Positions 39,933 to 45,714 of a stretch of 47,068 nt of DNA are shown here, one piece after another. The stretch comes from a virus. The notes under the pieces were generated by a model. That model was not told the DNA's origin. It ran no database searches and saw only the letters and a list, made by a program, of their open reading frames with translations. The stretch covers positions 1-47,068 of the IMG/VR virus record IMGVR_UViG_3300044808_000019; one strand, 5' to 3'. Position numbers and translations under genes: made by a program. How positions within the stretch are numbered: the first letter of the stretch is position 1; each line of letters starts with the position of its first letter.

Positions 39933-40211
39933 TAAATCCTCTAGGTGCGCGCAGATGCCTACGGCAGCTAATTCATCAAGATAGCGAGCATCAACGCCTC
40001 TACGATTTAAGTTACTCGCCATATCTTGATGATGCCGCTTTTCCTTGCCGACCGCTTCCACACACCGAGCCTTACCTGCGTCGCACCCCATCTTGAATAG
40101 CTCGAAATGGTGTTTGTGATACTTGTCGCGCGGGTGCGGTTTGACTCCTTCGGCCTTCTCGTAGAGTTCGCTAAACCTCTCCCAAAGCGCATCTTGGGTT
40201 TCGTCGCTCAT
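39918..40211 (-). CDS. hypothetical helical protein
   Basis: A 97-residue protein starting at an ATG after GGGAGAG. Rich in charged residues and His (YHKHHFELFKMG). It overlaps the 3' end of the convergent winged-helix gene by 15 bases. Last gene of the long leftward operon. No family recognised. Confidence 0.6.
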   Translation of the reverse strand: MSDETQDALWERFSELYEKAEGVKPHPRDKYHKHHFELFKMGCDAGKARCVEAVGKEKRHHQDMASNLNRRGVDARYLDELAAVGICAHLEDLLRAL

Positions 40212-40251
40212 CTCTCCCTCTTCTTCTGCCGCCCCGTAGGACGGGAAACGC

Positions 40252-40458
40252 CTATTTTTTAAGCGTGGACAGTAACTCTGTAAGCCGATCTTCCAACGTG
40301 TCGAGCGCGGCGGTATTCAAATCTTCCCCGTAGTGAACGTCTAATAGGCGGTGGCAGCGTTCCATTTCCTCTGAGAGATCGTCCCGCTGTTGCCGCATGT
40401 CTCGCGCTCCTGTGCGGAGGTGTTTTATCTCAAGTATAATGGGGTGTTGAGTGCTCAT
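40252..40458 (-). CDS. small coiled-coil protein
   Basis: A 68-residue protein, nearly all coiled coil (ILEIKHLRTGARDMRQQRDD and on). Starts in an ATGA overlap with the upstream gene. May be an adaptor or antitoxin-size protein; no family recognised. Confidence 0.55.
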   Translation of the reverse strand: MSTQHPIILEIKHLRTGARDMRQQRDDLSEEMERCHRLLDVHYGEDLNTAALDTLEDRLTELLSTLKK

Positions 40459-40637
40459 AGATATTCAATCTCCCACGTCGGATGGTAGAGGCGCACGCGG
40501 CCGTCGCGGTCGAGGCGAATCCGTAGATGCGCCCCGCGCGCCCCGGTAATCGTCCCGCAGTACTTGCCCGCATATCGCACGCGCCCGCCTCTTTTGGCCG
40601 GGACATTGTAAGTTTCCCTGATATATTGCATGGACAT
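40455..40637 (-). CDS. small basic beta protein
   Basis: A 60-residue basic protein with GGAGG upstream. The part GRVRYAGKYCGTITGARGAH, with alternating strands after it (HLRIRLDRDGRVRLYHP), suggests a small beta barrel like SH3 or KOW domains. Coupled by ATGA to the coiled-coil gene downstream. Confidence 0.6.
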   Translation of the reverse strand: MSMQYIRETYNVPAKRGGRVRYAGKYCGTITGARGAHLRIRLDRDGRVRLYHPTWEIEYL

Positions 40638-40697
40638 AACGTTTCACGCCTCCTTCTATGTCTATTCGTTTAATGGACATTTTGCGAACTAACCTTG

Positions 40698-40817
40698 CTA
40701 CTTGCCAAGATACCTATTGCTTACCCCACCTATCCCCTCTGCAATAACGGCCACCAGCAAGAACACGCCGAGCCACACCCAGAAGCTACTAAAGATAAAC
40801 TTGAGAATTTCCAGCAT
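40698..40817 (-). CDS. 39-residue membrane peptide
   Basis: From the ATG at 40817 (AAAGGAA upstream) the peptide has one membrane helix (FSSFWVWLGVFLLVAVIAEGI) and short polar ends. Such peptides in phage early operons can be inhibitors or membrane sensors. A longer reading from 40883 lacks a ribosome site. Confidence 0.5.
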   Translation of the reverse strand: MLEILKFIFSSFWVWLGVFLLVAVIAEGIGGVSNRYLGK

Positions 40818-40831
40818 CTTTTTATTCCTTT

Positions 40832-41062
40832 CTACTCTCCCCCTGCGCCGCACGGCTGTTGTTCCTGTGGGGCGGGCGAACACCTTGCACAGTCAGCCCG
40901 GTCGTGCCAGTAACAACCTTCGGGCGGGGAGTGTTCGGCGGCTCCTGACGCAATTAAGTCAGCCAAGATGTTCATGCCCTTGTGATAGTCCCCGCCGTCC
41001 GCCTCATCCGTATGTATGAGCTTCACTGCCTGTGTAAGCCGTTCTAGTTCCGATTTCCGCAT
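40832..41062 (-). CDS. hypothetical His/Cys protein
   Basis: From the ATG at 41062 (GGGGGAGAG upstream) the protein has 76 residues. A helical start (KSELERLTQAVKLIHTDEAD) leads to a C-terminal metal-site-like CYWHDRADCARC. A start at 41083 is an alternative. Function unknown. Confidence 0.5.
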   Translation of the reverse strand: MRKSELERLTQAVKLIHTDEADGGDYHKGMNILADLIASGAAEHSPPEGCYWHDRADCARCSPAPQEQQPCGAGGE

Positions 41063-41066
41063 GGCT

Positions 41067-41456
41067 TCACTCTCCCCCGGCATCACCTGAAAGGGCGGCG
41101 AACGGACAGCAGGCTTGATGCTTGGGTGCGTCCGAGTTGCAGGCTTTACACCTCACGCCGCCGGGAAACTTATACGCGCAGAACGGTGCGGCCTCCGCTA
41201 AAGCCTTCCGGTACTTCGCCGCTTCCGCTTCCAACTCTTCGACTCTCGTCGTCAGCCAGTCAACGTCAGAAGGGGCAGAGGCGATGAATTGACCGTTGGC
41301 GTAATCCTCTGGGGCGCAGTAGTACGTGTTGCCGATACACCCCTTCCGGTGCGTGATGAAATAGACGTTGGGCGCGTCGGCCTCAAACGTTTCCATTGCC
41401 CACGGCGGCTCGGTGATTTGTGCCCGCCGCTCTTTAATCTCATCAAGTTTCTTCAA
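41067..41456 (-). CDS. Ead/Ea22-like phage protein
   Basis: A 129-residue protein that starts at a TTG in a TTGA overlap. It has the pattern LDEIKERRAQITEPPW, then FIASAPSDVDWLTTRVEELE, known from Ead/Ea22-type phage proteins of unknown role. The C-terminal 30 residues add a CKAC...CC metal-site-like cluster. Confidence 0.65.
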   Translation of the reverse strand: MKKLDEIKERRAQITEPPWAMETFEADAPNVYFITHRKGCIGNTYYCAPEDYANGQFIASAPSDVDWLTTRVEELEAEAAKYRKALAEAAPFCAYKFPGGVRCKACNSDAPKHQACCPFAALSGDAGGE

Positions 41457-41704
41457 ACAGTCACCACCTCTCTTGCTCCGTACAACGCCCGCAGACGTTC
41501 GCGGTACGCCTCTTCCGCCACCCGGTTACGCTCCGAACACTCCCGCCACAGGTCAGTCACTTTCTGCGCTTCCTTCTGCCTTCGCTTACACACGCCCGCC
41601 CATGCCTTCGACTGTGCCTCTGCCCGCTTCCGATTGAACGCCTCCGTCTTTGCGTCTCTCTCGGCCTGTAGCGCGTCCTGAATGAGATGGTAGAGAAGAA
41701 TCAT
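41453..41704 (-). CDS. small basic coiled-coil protein
   Basis: An 83-residue helical protein (ERDAKTEAFNRKRAEAQSKA and on). GGAGG lies directly at the ATG, so the start may be inefficient. Its first 119 bases lie inside the SWIM-like gene in another frame. Overlap downstream is TTGA. Confidence 0.45.
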   Translation of the reverse strand: MILLYHLIQDALQAERDAKTEAFNRKRAEAQSKAWAGVCKRRQKEAQKVTDLWRECSERNRVAEEAYRERLRALYGAREVVTV

Positions 41705-41933
41705 CCTCCGCTGCTACGAGAGCCAGGTGGGCGCACAGGGAGCCGCAATATCCTGCTTGGCAGAAGCACTCGGCTTCACCTCCGCGCTTCACGACCTTGT
41801 GCCAGGTGCCGGGGCAGGAGTGGGAAGTCACTTTGAATATCCCTCCCCCTTCATCTATGAGTTTCAGGTGTCGGCTCTCTGCCTGTTTTAAGAGACGGGC
41901 GAGAGAGGCTGTATCTGTTAAAGGAAGTTTCAT
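41586..41933 (-). CDS. SWIM-like zinc finger protein
   Basis: A 115-residue protein. Residues 54-70 read AECFCQAGYCGSLCAHLALV-like (CxC, then CxH), the SWIM zinc finger pattern. SWIM domains bind DNA or proteins and are often encoded on plasmids and phages. The last 40 residues overlap the next gene and may be an uncertain tail. No good Shine-Dalgarno before the ATG. Confidence 0.6.
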   Translation of the reverse strand: MKLPLTDTASLARLLKQAESRHLKLIDEGGGIFKVTSHSCPGTWHKVVKRGGEAECFCQAGYCGSLCAHLALVAAEDDSSLPSHSGRATGRERRKDGGVQSEAGRGTVEGMGGRV

Positions 41934-41962
41934 GATGCAAAAGACTCTGTAGGGCGACTGAG

Positions 41963-42331
41963 TTATCCCACTTGCTCGCTGGCGACCTTCGCCTTGGCGC
42001 GTTGGAGGCGATCTATCTCGGCAGCGATAAGCGCGCCCGACATGACGAGTTGGCGAATACGTTCGTCAGGGGAAACATTCTCAGGATTGTTCGCTAAGAC
42101 AACATTGCCGTTACGTGGCCGCTTGTCCCATTTCGGCCACCACGGCCACGGGTCAACAAAGCGGACCTGGTTGGCAGATGCACGTTGAACGTAGACAAGT
42201 TCGGGGGCGGCGTAACAAACGGCGGCCTGCGCCATCTCACCATCCGTGTGCTCGTCGTCGTGCCCAGGCATCCAACCTTCTTCTTCAATCTGCCGCCGCC
42301 GTTCGGCTGCGATAAGTTCTATTCCGCCCAT
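41963..42331 (-). CDS. conserved phage protein (EGW-x-HDDEH type)
   Basis: From the ATG at 42331 (GAAGGAGG upstream) it has 122 residues. AAERRRQIEEEGWMPGHDDE at the start, an aromatic WPWWPKWD in the middle and MSGALIAAEIDRLQRAK at the end make up a conserved phage protein type that I know from many genomes, with no proven function. The acidic/His start suggests metal binding. Confidence 0.75.
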   Translation of the reverse strand: MGGIELIAAERRRQIEEEGWMPGHDDEHTDGEMAQAAVCYAAPELVYVQRASANQVRFVDPWPWWPKWDKRPRNGNVVLANNPENVSPDERIRQLVMSGALIAAEIDRLQRAKAKVASEQVG

Positions 42332-42472
42332 ACATCCTCCTTCAACCTCGCGCGGTAACGCGCTCAATATCGAATCGGTTAAACCTTCCAACACTAAAGT
42401 CTCGCCTCAATTATCAAAGCCTTCTATTCTGTTCTTCCGTTCGCTGTGAGCGCGGGGGAGAAACATCGGAAT

Positions 42473-42769
42473 TTAAGTTGATGAAGAGGGACTGTCTTGG
42501 GCTGCGATTGCACCCCCGCTTAACGCGCCCGTAAGCCACTTGATGCCGTCGGCCACTTCGTTGAGGTGATGCACGATGCGCCGCGTTCGCAAGTTCGGAG
42601 GGTTTCCGTCGAGGCTGTCGTAGACGACGTGGTGGACGCCCTCGCCCGGCTGCGTGCCGTAGAGCGAGACCGACCCTCCGGCGCGGATCAGGAAGTTCCA
42701 AGTAATGCCCTCTGCGTCTATAAACAGGTTGCTATAGACGGTTGAGCCGTCAACAACTTCTTTCTTCAT
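42473..42769 (-). CDS. hypothetical protein
   Basis: A 98-residue protein. I prefer the ATG at 42769, seven bases after GGAG. The first half is beta-rich (GITWNFLIRAGGSVSLYG), the second helical. Function unknown. The 110 bases upstream hold no gene I can support. Confidence 0.5.
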   Translation of the reverse strand: MKKEVVDGSTVYSNLFIDAEGITWNFLIRAGGSVSLYGTQPGEGVHHVVYDSLDGNPPNLRTRRIVHHLNEVADGIKWLTGALSGGAIAAQDSPSSST

Positions 42770-42884
42770 AATCATTCTCCATTCATGCGCGGGACGCGGG
42801 GGTGCGGTTCATTATTGAACCATCCTCCGACTTGCGCCTCTCTCTCTTTCGTATTCGACGGCCTAAGCCGACAGCCGACGGAAT

Positions 42885-43160
42885 CTACAGATTGATCTCT
42901 TCCGGCCACTCAACCACAGCTTTCGCCCGCCGCGCCTTCCGTTCCTCCCAACGCCTCCGCGTGTCGGCGCGTTTGAGCCTCGTGATCGCCTCATCTATCA
43001 AGACGGCGGGGCGCGTCCACAGTTCGGCGTGTGCCCACACTTCACGGATGAGTTCGCGGGCGAGTTCGCCGTCCGTCAACGTCCGCGCCTCTTCTTTCAG
43101 ACGCACCTCTTGCATCAAGCGGCGGATGGTATAGTTCGGTGTCTGCTTCTCGTCGCTCAC
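42885..43160 (-). CDS. helical basic protein
   Basis: From the GTG at 43160 (AAAGGGAG upstream) it has 91 residues and is almost fully helical, with alternating acidic and basic blocks (DELARELIREVWAHAEL-like, then RRRWEERKARRAKA). Could be a DNA-binding or adaptor protein. No family recognised. Confidence 0.5.
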   Translation of the reverse strand: MSDEKQTPNYTIRRLMQEVRLKEEARTLTDGELARELIREVWAHAELWTRPAVLIDEAITRLKRADTRRRWEERKARRAKAVVEWPEEINL

Positions 43161-43186
43161 CTGTTTTCTCCCTTTAGGCCGCAGCC

Positions 43187-43480
43187 TCAACTAAAAGTTT
43201 CGTTCCTAAGCGCGATCCGCGCCATCACAAGTTCATTCATTTTCGCCTCACCCAACTTCTCGTATTGCCAGTGACAGTTATTGCAGAGCAGTAAGACCGG
43301 CGCGGCTTCGATGTCCTTGATGTTCCTGCGCTTCAACGCATGAGCGAATCCCAACCCGTCGTTACCCATGCAGCCCTCAAGTCTCAACTCGCACGCGGTA
43401 ATGCCAGCGGCTTCAAACTCTCGTTTCAACTTGCGCCTCTTGTTCGCCCACGCCTGCCCCTTCTTACCGACCTTCTTCAA
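43187..43480 (-). CDS. HNH endonuclease-like protein (NinG-like), N-terminus unclear
   Basis: The 97-residue frame has ACELRLEGC, then LGFAHALKRRNI, and LLLCNNCHWQYE: two cysteine pairs around a His-Ala core, as in small phage HNH/NinG proteins. The frame continues upstream without a start to about 43566, and that extra stretch (SPLNRSKGLNRSQLERRR) looks like the usual basic N-terminus of this family. The only ATG in place (43560) is one base out of frame. Either a TTG at 43480 is used or a base is lost (see findings). Role would be in recombination or packaging. Confidence 0.6.
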   Translation of the reverse strand: MKKVGKKGQAWANKRRKLKREFEAAGITACELRLEGCMGNDGLGFAHALKRRNIKDIEAAPVLLLCNNCHWQYEKLGEAKMNELVMARIALRNETFS

Positions 43481-43564
43481 CGCCGCCCGCCGACGCTCAA
43501 GTTGCGATCTGTTCAGCCCCTTCGAGCGGTTCAGCGGTGAACGACGTGCGCGGGGATCATGGTC

Positions 43565-43756
43565 TTAACCCCCGGCGAAGGTGGCCATCCGCTTTTGCCG
43601 CTTGGCTCGATTGGCGTCGCGCTTGATGAGTGCAGCCATACCTTCCGGTCTGACATCGTGCGACCGCTGTGTGTACGGCTTGTCCTCGCACTCTTCTTTG
43701 GTTTGAGCAACGGAGCGCATTGTCGTTCCGCAGGATGTGCAAATTACAGTTCTCAT
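43565..43756 (-). CDS. small zinc-binding basic protein
   Basis: A 63-residue protein with GGAGGGG before its ATG. It has CTSC at residues 6-9 and a basic helical tail (LIKRDANRAKRQKRM). Function unknown. Confidence 0.6.
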   Translation of the reverse strand: MRTVICTSCGTTMRSVAQTKEECEDKPYTQRSHDVRPEGMAALIKRDANRAKRQKRMATFAGG

Positions 43757-43765
43757 CGCCCCTCC

Positions 43766-43978
43766 TTATCCACAGAATGAAACCGACTCAACTAATTTCC
43801 AGTTGGCTAAAAAGTGTGGCGCATCCCATCGTGTTCCGTCTTCGAGGACGTAGACTTCAACCACGCGCTCCCCATCCTGCACCGTGTCTTTTGAGTGAAG
43901 CCGTAAGACTTCGTTCGTGTGGATGTTTCGGTATCTCACTTGCACCTCGTTTCCTACCAGCCCGAAATACAAGCCCAT
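43766..43978 (-). CDS. small beta-rich protein
   Basis: A 70-residue protein with GAGGGGGG before its ATG. Alternating strands (VQVRYRNIHTNEVLRLHS, then RVVEVYVLEDG) suggest a small barrel. Function unknown. Confidence 0.6.
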   Translation of the reverse strand: MGLYFGLVGNEVQVRYRNIHTNEVLRLHSKDTVQDGERVVEVYVLEDGTRWDAPHFLANWKLVESVSFCG

Positions 43979-43990
43979 GACGATCCCCCC

Positions 43991-44440
43991 TCAGTAGCGC
44001 GCGACGGCTGCCTTATTGTTCTCTTCATCAACGCGCCCGTCGGCATAGACGATATAGATCGGCTTGCCTTGCTGCCCTGCGTAGCGCACCGTTGCCCACG
44101 TTCCAGATCGCATCTCTTCCGAGTCGTGCCGGGGTGTGGCGATTAACACGTCCGTCTCGTCCACGATGTTGTGATTGCGAATAAGATAAGGTTTGGGCTT
44201 GCGCGTTTCGTCGCCGTCACAGAAAGCGCGCAAAGATTCGTCTTCGGGCGGGTGAATGACGCGCTTGATTCTCTCGCCCCACCAGTCGTAGATAAGGCCA
44301 TGTGCCCGTTCATCTGCCCCGACGCAATCGCCGTGATGGAACTCCGTAACTGTGGCCGTCAACTTCGTAATGAACTCGACAATGGCAACCTCTTGTTCCT
44401 CCGACATTCCTTCGCGTGAACCCGTAAACCCGACTTTCAT
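43991..44440 (-). CDS. SLOG/Rossmann nucleotide-binding protein
   Basis: A 149-residue protein with KVGFTGSREGMSEEQ, FHHGDCVGADERAH, VIHPPED, YLIRNHNIVDETDVLIATPR and SGTWATVRYAGQQGKPIYIV in order. This is the SLOG superfamily pattern (DprA/LOG-related Rossmann fold) that binds nucleotides or their derivatives. Members occur in defence and signalling systems. No effector gene is fused. No ribosome site stronger than GGG is seen before the ATG. Confidence 0.8.
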   Translation of the reverse strand: MKVGFTGSREGMSEEQEVAIVEFITKLTATVTEFHHGDCVGADERAHGLIYDWWGERIKRVIHPPEDESLRAFCDGDETRKPKPYLIRNHNIVDETDVLIATPRHDSEEMRSGTWATVRYAGQQGKPIYIVYADGRVDEENNKAAVARY

Positions 44441-44464
44441 AAATCTATACCCCTATGCGTTTCT

Positions 44465-44701
44465 TTAGTGCTGCGCTCGCACCTTCAAGAATCGAATCAA
44501 CGCCGCCGCTTCCTTCTTTGTTAAATGGGAAACTGGCTTAGTGTAGGTGTGCCACGAAACGTACTCAGCGTTTAGATCGGCCAACAGTGCATGTGTCCTT
44601 ATCCTCTCCATCTGAAATGAAGTTGCTAACGTATCCTCTCGCGCCATACCGGGCGTGGGATGGAGGGGAGGCTTGGAGAGTGTGTTGGCTGGGAAGGGCA
44701 C
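44465..44701 (-). CDS. hypothetical protein with DUF3072-like end
   Basis: A 78-residue protein from the GTG at 44701, with GGAG six bases upstream inside the previous gene's end. The C-terminus HLTKKEAAALIRFLK resembles the helix at the end of the first complete gene of the window (LSKRAASSFIDHLK). Function unknown. Confidence 0.5.
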   Translation of the reverse strand: MPFPANTLSKPPLHPTPGMAREDTLATSFQMERIRTHALLADLNAEYVSWHTYTKPVSHLTKKEAAALIRFLKVRAQH

Positions 44702-44702
44702 A

Positions 44703-45035
44703 TTAAGCTCCGATCACCATCTCGACAGACGGCAGGCCGATCTTGACGAGACAGGCTCGGCAGCGGACGAGCGAGCCGCATAGCATGGAGTCGCGCACTT
44801 CGTCTTCGTCACACAAGTTTCCGCAGAGGCAAAGGCTTCCCACTTGCATCAACGCGGCGACGGTGGAGCAGCAATCGTTAGCCTTCTCAAACCCTCTGAC
44901 CCCGCGATGCGCTTTCTCACAGTTCCCACACTCCCACAATTCAACCGCATCACGCGGGCAGCAGTTTTCGGCGTCGTATTCCTCGTCAAACACCCGCTCA
45001 CACTCAGGACATCCATAAACCTGCTTGGCGTTCAT
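44703..45035 (-). CDS. multi-zinc-ribbon protein
   Basis: A 110-residue protein starting in an ATGA overlap, with GGGAG upstream. It has about 15 cysteines in pairs (CPEC, CC, CGNC, CLCGNLC, CRAC), so two or three zinc sites are likely. Probably a DNA- or protein-binding regulator. No family recognised. Confidence 0.65.
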   Translation of the reverse strand: MNAKQVYGCPECERVFDEEYDAENCCPRDAVELWECGNCEKAHRGVRGFEKANDCCSTVAALMQVGSLCLCGNLCDEDEVRDSMLCGSLVRCRACLVKIGLPSVEMVIGA

Positions 45036-45160
45036 CGCTTAAATCTCCCGTCATACTTCCGCTTCCACTTCGTCTCATGCTGCCAGCGTTCGCGGATGAG
45101 AAAACATTCAACACATAACTTGTCGGGCGTGATCGCCTTGTTGCCGCACTTGCAGTTCAT
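45032..45160 (-). CDS. 42-residue zinc-binding peptide
   Basis: The ATG at 45160 opens a 42-codon frame ending in an ATGA overlap with the next gene. Residues 3-19 have CKCG and CVEC, a compact zinc knuckle, and the rest is basic (ERWQHETKWKRKYDGRFK). Zinc site and overlap support a real gene. Confidence 0.65.
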   Translation of the reverse strand: MNCKCGNKAITPDKLCVECFLIRERWQHETKWKRKYDGRFKR

Positions 45161-45163
45161 AGG

Positions 45164-45412
45164 TCAGCCACACTCCTTCAAATGGCGTGTTCCTTCGGCA
45201 ACCCCACACGACTCGCAGATCGTCCCCTCGCCCAAGATAAACACCCGGCTGAACCCTTCCGGCACTTCCTTCGTGTAAACGAACTGTGCATCACATGACA
45301 CAACCGTGTGCCACACTTTGCCGTTCGGGTACTCGGAGACGAGTATGCGAGTGCCGGGGATGAACTCGGCGGGCGGCATGATCGGTTGTTGTGGCTCGAC
45401 TATTTCAAGCAT
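45164..45412 (-). CDS. hypothetical protein with C-terminal CxxC
   Basis: From the ATG at 45412 (GGGAGAA upstream) it has 82 residues; a TTG at 45475 in a TTGA overlap is the other choice (103 residues). Beta-rich (GTRILVSEYPNGKVWHTVVS) with CESC and a final HLKEC as zinc ligands. Function unknown. Confidence 0.6.
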   Translation of the reverse strand: MLEIVEPQQPIMPPAEFIPGTRILVSEYPNGKVWHTVVSCDAQFVYTKEVPEGFSRVFILGEGTICESCGVAEGTRHLKECG

Positions 45413-45471
45413 TGGATTCTCCCGTTGCGTGTAGCGGACATTCACAGCTAATCCAGAATTGCGGCACACCT

Positions 45472-45639
45472 TCAACTACATAGCCAGTTGTCGTAGACCG
45501 GACACTTGCAGCCGCGCTCTACAGCTTCCTTGCTGCCGGGGTTGGGTTGGCGAGAGTTCGGGGCTTCCCTGTCTCGGAGTGTGGGGGAGGGGGTGATGGC
45601 TTTACGGGAGTTGGGGGCGGTGTTGGTGTTCGTTTCCAT
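45472..45639 (-). CDS. conserved small phage protein (PGSxEAVxxGCxCPVxDN)
   Basis: A 55-residue protein, the first gene of the leftward operon, 24 bases from its promoter. The C-terminus NPGSKEAVERGCKCPVYDN is a motif that I know from many phage and bacterial small proteins, of unknown function. The N-terminal half is Pro/Thr/Asn-rich and probably unfolded. AGGAG lies before the ATG. Confidence 0.78.
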   Translation of the reverse strand: METNTNTAPNSRKAITPSPTLRDREAPNSRQPNPGSKEAVERGCKCPVYDNWLCS

Positions 45640-45646
45640 GCACAGG

Positions 45647-45687
45647 AGTATAGAATACTATTCAACAATCTGTCAACTAGTATTCTA
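45647..45687 (-). promoter_or_regulatory. main leftward promoter with inverted-repeat operator
   Basis: On the - strand TTGACA (45671-45676) and TATACT (45647-45652) are separated by 18 bases, a near-consensus promoter. TAGAATACTA (45651-45660) and TAGTATTCTA (45678-45687) form a perfect 10-base inverted repeat, one half over the -10, the other upstream of the -35. This is a strong repressor-operator layout. Confidence 0.85.
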
Positions 45688-45714
45688 CAATCAAGGCAAA
45701 AAAAAGGTGGGTTT

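Noticed and set aside
45693-45714. eight-T run after the TPR gene as a terminator
   Set aside because: On the - strand T8 follows the stop codon, but no stem can be drawn in front of it.
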